From an uncultured Clostridia bacterium (GTDB taxonomy: Bacteria; Bacillota_A; Clostridia; Peptostreptococcales; Anaerovoracaceae): a stretch of DNA of 8,791 nt. Location: NCBI GenBank assembly GCA_946645735.1, contig CAMPCK010000025.1:1-8791 (forward strand), read 5' to 3'. The notes beneath the pieces were generated by a model. The model was not told the DNA's origin. It ran no database searches and worked only from the letters and a program-made list of their open reading frames with translations. Positions within the stretch are counted from its first letter, which is position 1; each line of letters opens with the position of its first letter. The position numbers and the translations under genes are program-made. Below, one piece after another: positions 6,163 through 8,791 of the stretch.

Positions 6163-7662
6163 ATGTATGATGTTATAGTTATCGGCGGCGGCCCTGCAGG
6201 TATGGCCGCAGCATGCGCTGCTCATGACAGCGGACTGAGAAACATTCTCATTATAGAAAGAGACGTGGAGCTCGGAGGAATACTCAATCAGTGCATCCAT
6301 AACGGCTTCGGTTTAGGATATTTCAAGGAACAGCTGACAGGACCCGAATACGCGTCAAGATTCATTGACCGTGTAAACCGCAAGGGTATCCAGGTAATGC
6401 TGGACACTATGGTTCTCGACCTTTCAACGGAAGAGCCGGAAGGCGGCAAGGGACCCTTAAGAAAGTTCGTAACGGTAGTCGGCAAAGAAACAGGCTTCAG
6501 AAAACTTGAAGCCAAGTCTGTAATTCTTGCCATGGGATGCCGTGAGAGAACAAGGGGAGCCATCAACACTCCCGGTATGCGTCCCGCAGGAGTTCTTACA
6601 GCAGGAGCAGCCCAGAGATACGTAAACGTTGACGGCTACATGCCCGGAAAGAAAGTAGTCATCCTGGGTTCCGGAGATATCGGCCTTATCATGGCAAGAC
6701 GTATGACTCTCGAGGGAGCCAAGGTTCTTGCATGCGTGGAAGTAATGCCTTACTGCGGAGGTCTTGCAAGAAACGTTGTCCAGTGTCTGGACGACTTCGG
6801 CATTCCTCTCTATCTGTCACACACCGTTACAGATATCAAGGGACGTGACAGGATCCAGCAGATCACCGTATCCAAGGTTGATGACAAGATGAATCCCATC
6901 CCGGGAACAGAGATGTACTTCGACTGCGACACTCTGCTTCTCTCCGTAGGACTTATCCCTGAGAACGAGCTGTCTCTCAAGGCAGGTATCAAGGTTGATC
7001 CCAAGTCCAACGGAACCGTTGTCCATGAAAACATGGAAACCACCGTTGAGGGATTCTTTGCATGCGGAAACGTTGCCCACGTTCACGACCTGGTTGACAA
7101 CGTAACCCGTGAAGCTGAAAAGGCAGGAAAGTCTGCTGCAGAATACGTCCTTACAAACTACTACACCTTCTGGCTCAATAACCAGATCTGTGACGGCTGC
7201 GGCACATCCACATACTTCAGAAAACAGGGCGACATCGTGAAGTTCCTTCCTCCCAGCCCGGACGGAGCTGCCTTCAAGATGGGAAAGAACGAAGTTATCT
7301 GCACCGTATGCCCCAACGGCTGCCACCTCAAGGTAGACGTTGAGAACGACTACAAGGTAACCGGAAACGGCTGCCCTAAGGGTAAGGCTTACGGAAAGGC
7401 TGAGTTCACCAACCCTACAAGAGTCGTCACATCCACTGTAAGGCTCAAGAGACCTGCATCAGACCTGAGTGCTGCTCAGGACGGCAATCTCTATGATTAC
7501 AGAATCCCTGTCAAGACCACAGAACCTATTCCCAAGACTGAGATCATGAACCTCATGAAGTTCATCGATACCATCGAGCTTGAGGAGAGACCGCCTATCG
7601 GAACAGTCATCGCAAGGAATGTTCTGGGACTTGACTCCAACATCATCGTTACCAAGAGATGA
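6163..7662 (+). CDS. FAD-dependent oxidoreductase (COG0446-like) fused to DUF1667
   Basis: This 499-residue protein joins two modules. Residues 1-335 are a pyridine-nucleotide-disulfide-type flavoprotein: FAD motif G8-x-G10-x-x-G13 with E32, the family signature GGILNQCIHNGFG (38-50), an NAD-binding motif G169-S-G-D-I-G174, and a second FAD contact near FFACGNVAHVHDLVD. A linker with C343-x2-C346 follows. Residues about 378-497 match DUF1667 (COG3862): C380-x2-C383-P-N-G-C387, G-N-G-C404, EFTNPTRVVTSTV and a closing VLGLDSNIIVTKR. The cysteines probably hold an iron-sulfur cluster. In Clostridia DUF1667 is usually a separate small gene beside these two oxidoreductases, so this looks like a gene fusion. 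The likely role is electron transfer between the upstream dehydrogenase and NAD(P) or another carrier. AAGGAGG (6148-6154) precedes the ATG, which directly follows the upstream TAA. Confidence 0.92.
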   Translation: MYDVIVIGGGPAGMAAACAAHDSGLRNILIIERDVELGGILNQCIHNGFGLGYFKEQLTGPEYASRFIDRVNRKGIQVMLDTMVLDLSTEEPEGGKGPLRKFVTVVGKETGFRKLEAKSVILAMGCRERTRGAINTPGMRPAGVLTAGAAQRYVNVDGYMPGKKVVILGSGDIGLIMARRMTLEGAKVLACVEVMPYCGGLARNVVQCLDDFGIPLYLSHTVTDIKGRDRIQQITVSKVDDKMNPIPGTEMYFDCDTLLLSVGLIPENELSLKAGIKVDPKSNGTVVHENMETTVEGFFACGNVAHVHDLVDNVTREAEKAGKSAAEYVLTNYYTFWLNNQICDGCGTSTYFRKQGDIVKFLPPSPDGAAFKMGKNEVICTVCPNGCHLKVDVENDYKVTGNGCPKGKAYGKAEFTNPTRVVTSTVRLKRPASDLSAAQDGNLYDYRIPVKTTEPIPKTEIMNLMKFIDTIELEERPPIGTVIARNVLGLDSNIIVTKR

Positions 7663-7679
7663 TTTCATAGAAGTTTCAC

Positions 7680-7708
7680 TTTATATTGAACAACTTTTGA
7701 TGTATAAT
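7680..7708 (+). promoter_or_regulatory. Possible promoter of the alarmone synthetase gene
   Basis: TATAAT (7703-7708) is a perfect -10 hexamer. The -35 at the 17-base distance (TTTATA, 7680-7685) is poor, so the promoter may be weak or activator-dependent. Predicted start is about 7714-7716, inside the left arm of the following inverted repeat. Confidence 0.5.
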
Positions 7709-7712
7709 ATTA

Positions 7713-7748
7713 TTGCGGACGGGATATACTTAGTGTGTCCGTCCGCAA
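7713..7748 (+). promoter_or_regulatory. Perfect 10-bp inverted repeat at the predicted transcript start
   Basis: TTGCGGACGG (7713-7722) and CCGTCCGCAA (7739-7748) are exact reverse complements around a 16-base spacer, followed by ATTTTAT. It could terminate the oxidoreductase operon, although its T tract is weak and interrupted. It could also form a hairpin at the extreme 5' end of the synthetase mRNA, or act as an operator. No other terminator is visible between the two genes. Confidence 0.65.
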
Positions 7749-7775
7749 ATTTTATATGCAGGAGTGTGAAGCGAT

Positions 7776-8417
7776 TTGAAATGGACTGATCAGGAGGCCA
7801 GTCTTCCTCTCGGCAAACAGGAAGGTTTCGGGCAGTTTCACCATGTATATGATGCTGCCATGCGAAAGGTCAATACCAAGATAGAGATCCTTACTTCTGA
7901 CTTTGAGGTAAGAAATGACTATTCGCCGATTCATCACATCGAAAAACGTCTCAAAACTGCAGAATCCATTCAGGAAAAGCTGGAGAGGCTGGGATGCGAG
8001 GTATCCATCCCCTCCGCCAGAGACAATATCAAGGATATAGCAGGACTGAGAGTAGTATGCAACTTCATAGAAGACGTCTACCAGGTGGCAGACATGCTGA
8101 CAGCTCAGGATGATATTGAGCTTGTCACCTGCAAGGACTATATCAAGAATCCCAAGGACAACGGTTACAGGAGCCTTCATCTGGGCTTAAGGGTGCCGGT
8201 TTTCCTAATAGACAGGAAGGTAACAGTTCCCGTGGAACTCCAGCTGAGGACAGTAGCCATGGACTTCTGGGCTTCTCTTGAACATCAGTTAAGGTATAAG
8301 CAGAATAACGAAGGCCGCATTTCGGCCAAGACCAACATCGAACTCAAGGCCTGCGCCGAAGTATCCGCCAAACTGGATGCCCAGATGCAGAAGATCTTCG
8401 ATGAAGTCAAGAAATAA
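7776..8417 (+). CDS. Small alarmone synthetase, (p)ppGpp synthetase of RelQ/YjbM type
   Basis: This 213-residue cytosolic enzyme transfers pyrophosphate from ATP to GDP or GTP, making the stringent-response alarmones. It consists of a lone RelA_SpoT synthetase domain (about 48-175) and a short helical tail, with no hydrolase, TGS or ACT domains, as in small alarmone synthetases of about 210 residues. Visible motifs are R82-D...D87-I-A-G-L-R-V-V-C (metal-binding Asp 87), K120-D-Y-I-K-N-P-K-D-N-G-Y-R-S-L-H-L136 (G-loop/substrate region), and the catalytic V-E154-L-Q156-L-R-T followed by AMDFWASLEH. The start is a TTG: an in-frame stop at 7767 excludes anything further upstream, AGGAG (7760-7764) is 11 bases before it, and the next Met (codon 29) would trim the N-terminal helix. 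RelQ is favoured over RelP from length and motif wording, but without an alignment. It is likely a single-gene unit. Confidence 0.93.
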   Translation: MKWTDQEASLPLGKQEGFGQFHHVYDAAMRKVNTKIEILTSDFEVRNDYSPIHHIEKRLKTAESIQEKLERLGCEVSIPSARDNIKDIAGLRVVCNFIEDVYQVADMLTAQDDIELVTCKDYIKNPKDNGYRSLHLGLRVPVFLIDRKVTVPVELQLRTVAMDFWASLEHQLRYKQNNEGRISAKTNIELKACAEVSAKLDAQMQKIFDEVKK

Positions 8418-8428
8418 AAGGCGACTTA

Positions 8429-8468
8429 GCGCAGGCTGAGCTTAAAGGGCTTGGGCTGCGCATTTTTT
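8429..8468 (+). terminator. Intrinsic terminator after the alarmone synthetase gene
   Basis: GCGCAG (8429-8434) pairs with CTGCGC (8456-8461). After one G/G mismatch, CTGAGC (8436-8441) pairs with GCTTGG (8449-8454) with two G-U pairs, around a 7-base loop. An A and six T residues (8463-8468) follow. It lies 11 bases after the stop codon and only 5 bases before the next ATG. Confidence 0.85.
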
Positions 8469-8473
8469 GTAAA

Positions 8474-8791
8474 ATGAAAAAACAAAGACTCGGCACAACT
8501 GAATTATTGGTATCGGAAGCGGGCTTCGGAGTACTGGCTCTCGGTGAGAACCACGGAGCGGTGCCTGAGGAGGAAGGGGCGGAGCTTCTTCTCTACGGAC
8601 TGGATCATGGCATCAATTTCTTTGATACGGCTCAGTACTACAATGAGTACCCCCTTATGAGAAGGTTCCTTGATCTTGCAAAAAATTCCGGATACAGTAG
8701 GGAAGATGTCGTCATCTGCTCCAAGTCCCTGGAGTCTACTTATGAAGGCATGATGGCTGCAGTGGATGAAGCTTTGGAAGAGATGGGGCTC
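8474..8791 (+). CDS. Aldo/keto reductase, N-terminal part (runs off the window)
   Basis: The frame is open from ATG 8474 to the window end, giving 106 residues of an enzyme usually about 280-380 long. The opening MKKQRLGTTELLVSEAGFG is a standard AKR N-terminus with its beta hairpin and first strand. Three of the four catalytic residues are in view: D51 and Y56 in INFFDTAQYYN, and K84 in VVICSKS; the His lies beyond the window. These enzymes reduce aldehydes or ketones with NADPH in the cytosol. Some clostridial members carry a C-terminal ferredoxin-like domain, which cannot be checked here. No Shine-Dalgarno sequence precedes the ATG: the 5 bases upstream are GTAAA, preceded by the T tract of the terminator hairpin. 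The start is nevertheless supported by the complete AKR N-terminus. Expression may be independent and weak, or depend on read-through. Confidence 0.9.
   Translation, partial: MKKQRLGTTELLVSEAGFGVLALGENHGAVPEEEGAELLLYGLDHGINFFDTAQYYNEYPLMRRFLDLAKNSGYSREDVVICSKSLESTYEGMMAAVDEALEEMGL

Noticed and set aside
7686..7702. TTGAAC at 7686-7691 considered as a -35 or half of a LexA box
   Set aside because: It is only 11 bases from the TATAAT, too close for a -35, and no GTTC follows four bases after GAAC.
7580..7789. 69-codon + strand frame bridging the end of the DUF1667 fusion and the synthetase start
   Set aside because: It is out of frame with both real genes, with no domain and no start signal. 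It reads through the intergenic hairpin only because of AT-rich sequence.

Overview
The window comes from a Gram-positive, probably anaerobic, bacterium of the Clostridia (Bacillota), most likely Lachnospiraceae-like. This rests on strong AGGAGG-type ribosome binding sites, tightly packed same-strand genes, a GAAC-N4-GTTC (Bacillota-type) LexA box, a stand-alone small alarmone synthetase and the clostridial oxidoreductase set COG0579/COG0446/DUF1667. Every supported gene is on the + strand. No tRNA, rRNA, CRISPR array or insertion sequence was seen.

Region 1 (1-3381) is one tight membrane-protein operon. It holds the 3' part of a MATE exporter, a 119-residue Lys-rich small membrane protein, an EamA/DMT permease and an AEC permease. 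The genes overlap by 4 bases, are separated by 2 bases, or abut directly. A GC hairpin at 3398-3425 closes the operon.

Region 2 (3398-4608) is the most interesting part. A perfect TTGACA-N17-TATAAT promoter has its -35 in the loop of the preceding terminator. A LexA/DinR box (CGAACATATGTTCT) sits on the predicted transcription start. Downstream is a two-gene unit: an unrecognised 89-residue protein and a 280-residue KilA-N-domain protein. This is a strongly predicted SOS-inducible dicistron. The KilA-N gene is clearly more AT-rich than its surroundings and contains a codon-aligned 30-bp near-perfect palindrome.

Region 3 (4625-7662) is a redox operon. It encodes a COG0579/GlpA-like FAD oxidoreductase with a C-terminal BFD-type cysteine domain, directly abutted by a COG0446-type FAD/NAD oxidoreductase fused to DUF1667. 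In Clostridia these parts commonly form a set linked to glycerol-3-phosphate oxidation. A terminator-like hairpin with six T residues lies between the only visible promoter and the first gene, which suggests attenuation or antitermination.

Region 4 (7663-8417) holds a small (p)ppGpp synthetase with a TTG start. A perfect 10-bp inverted repeat lies at its predicted transcription start. Region 5 (8429-8791) has a strong terminator-like hairpin ending 5 bases before the start codon of an aldo/keto reductase that runs off the window.
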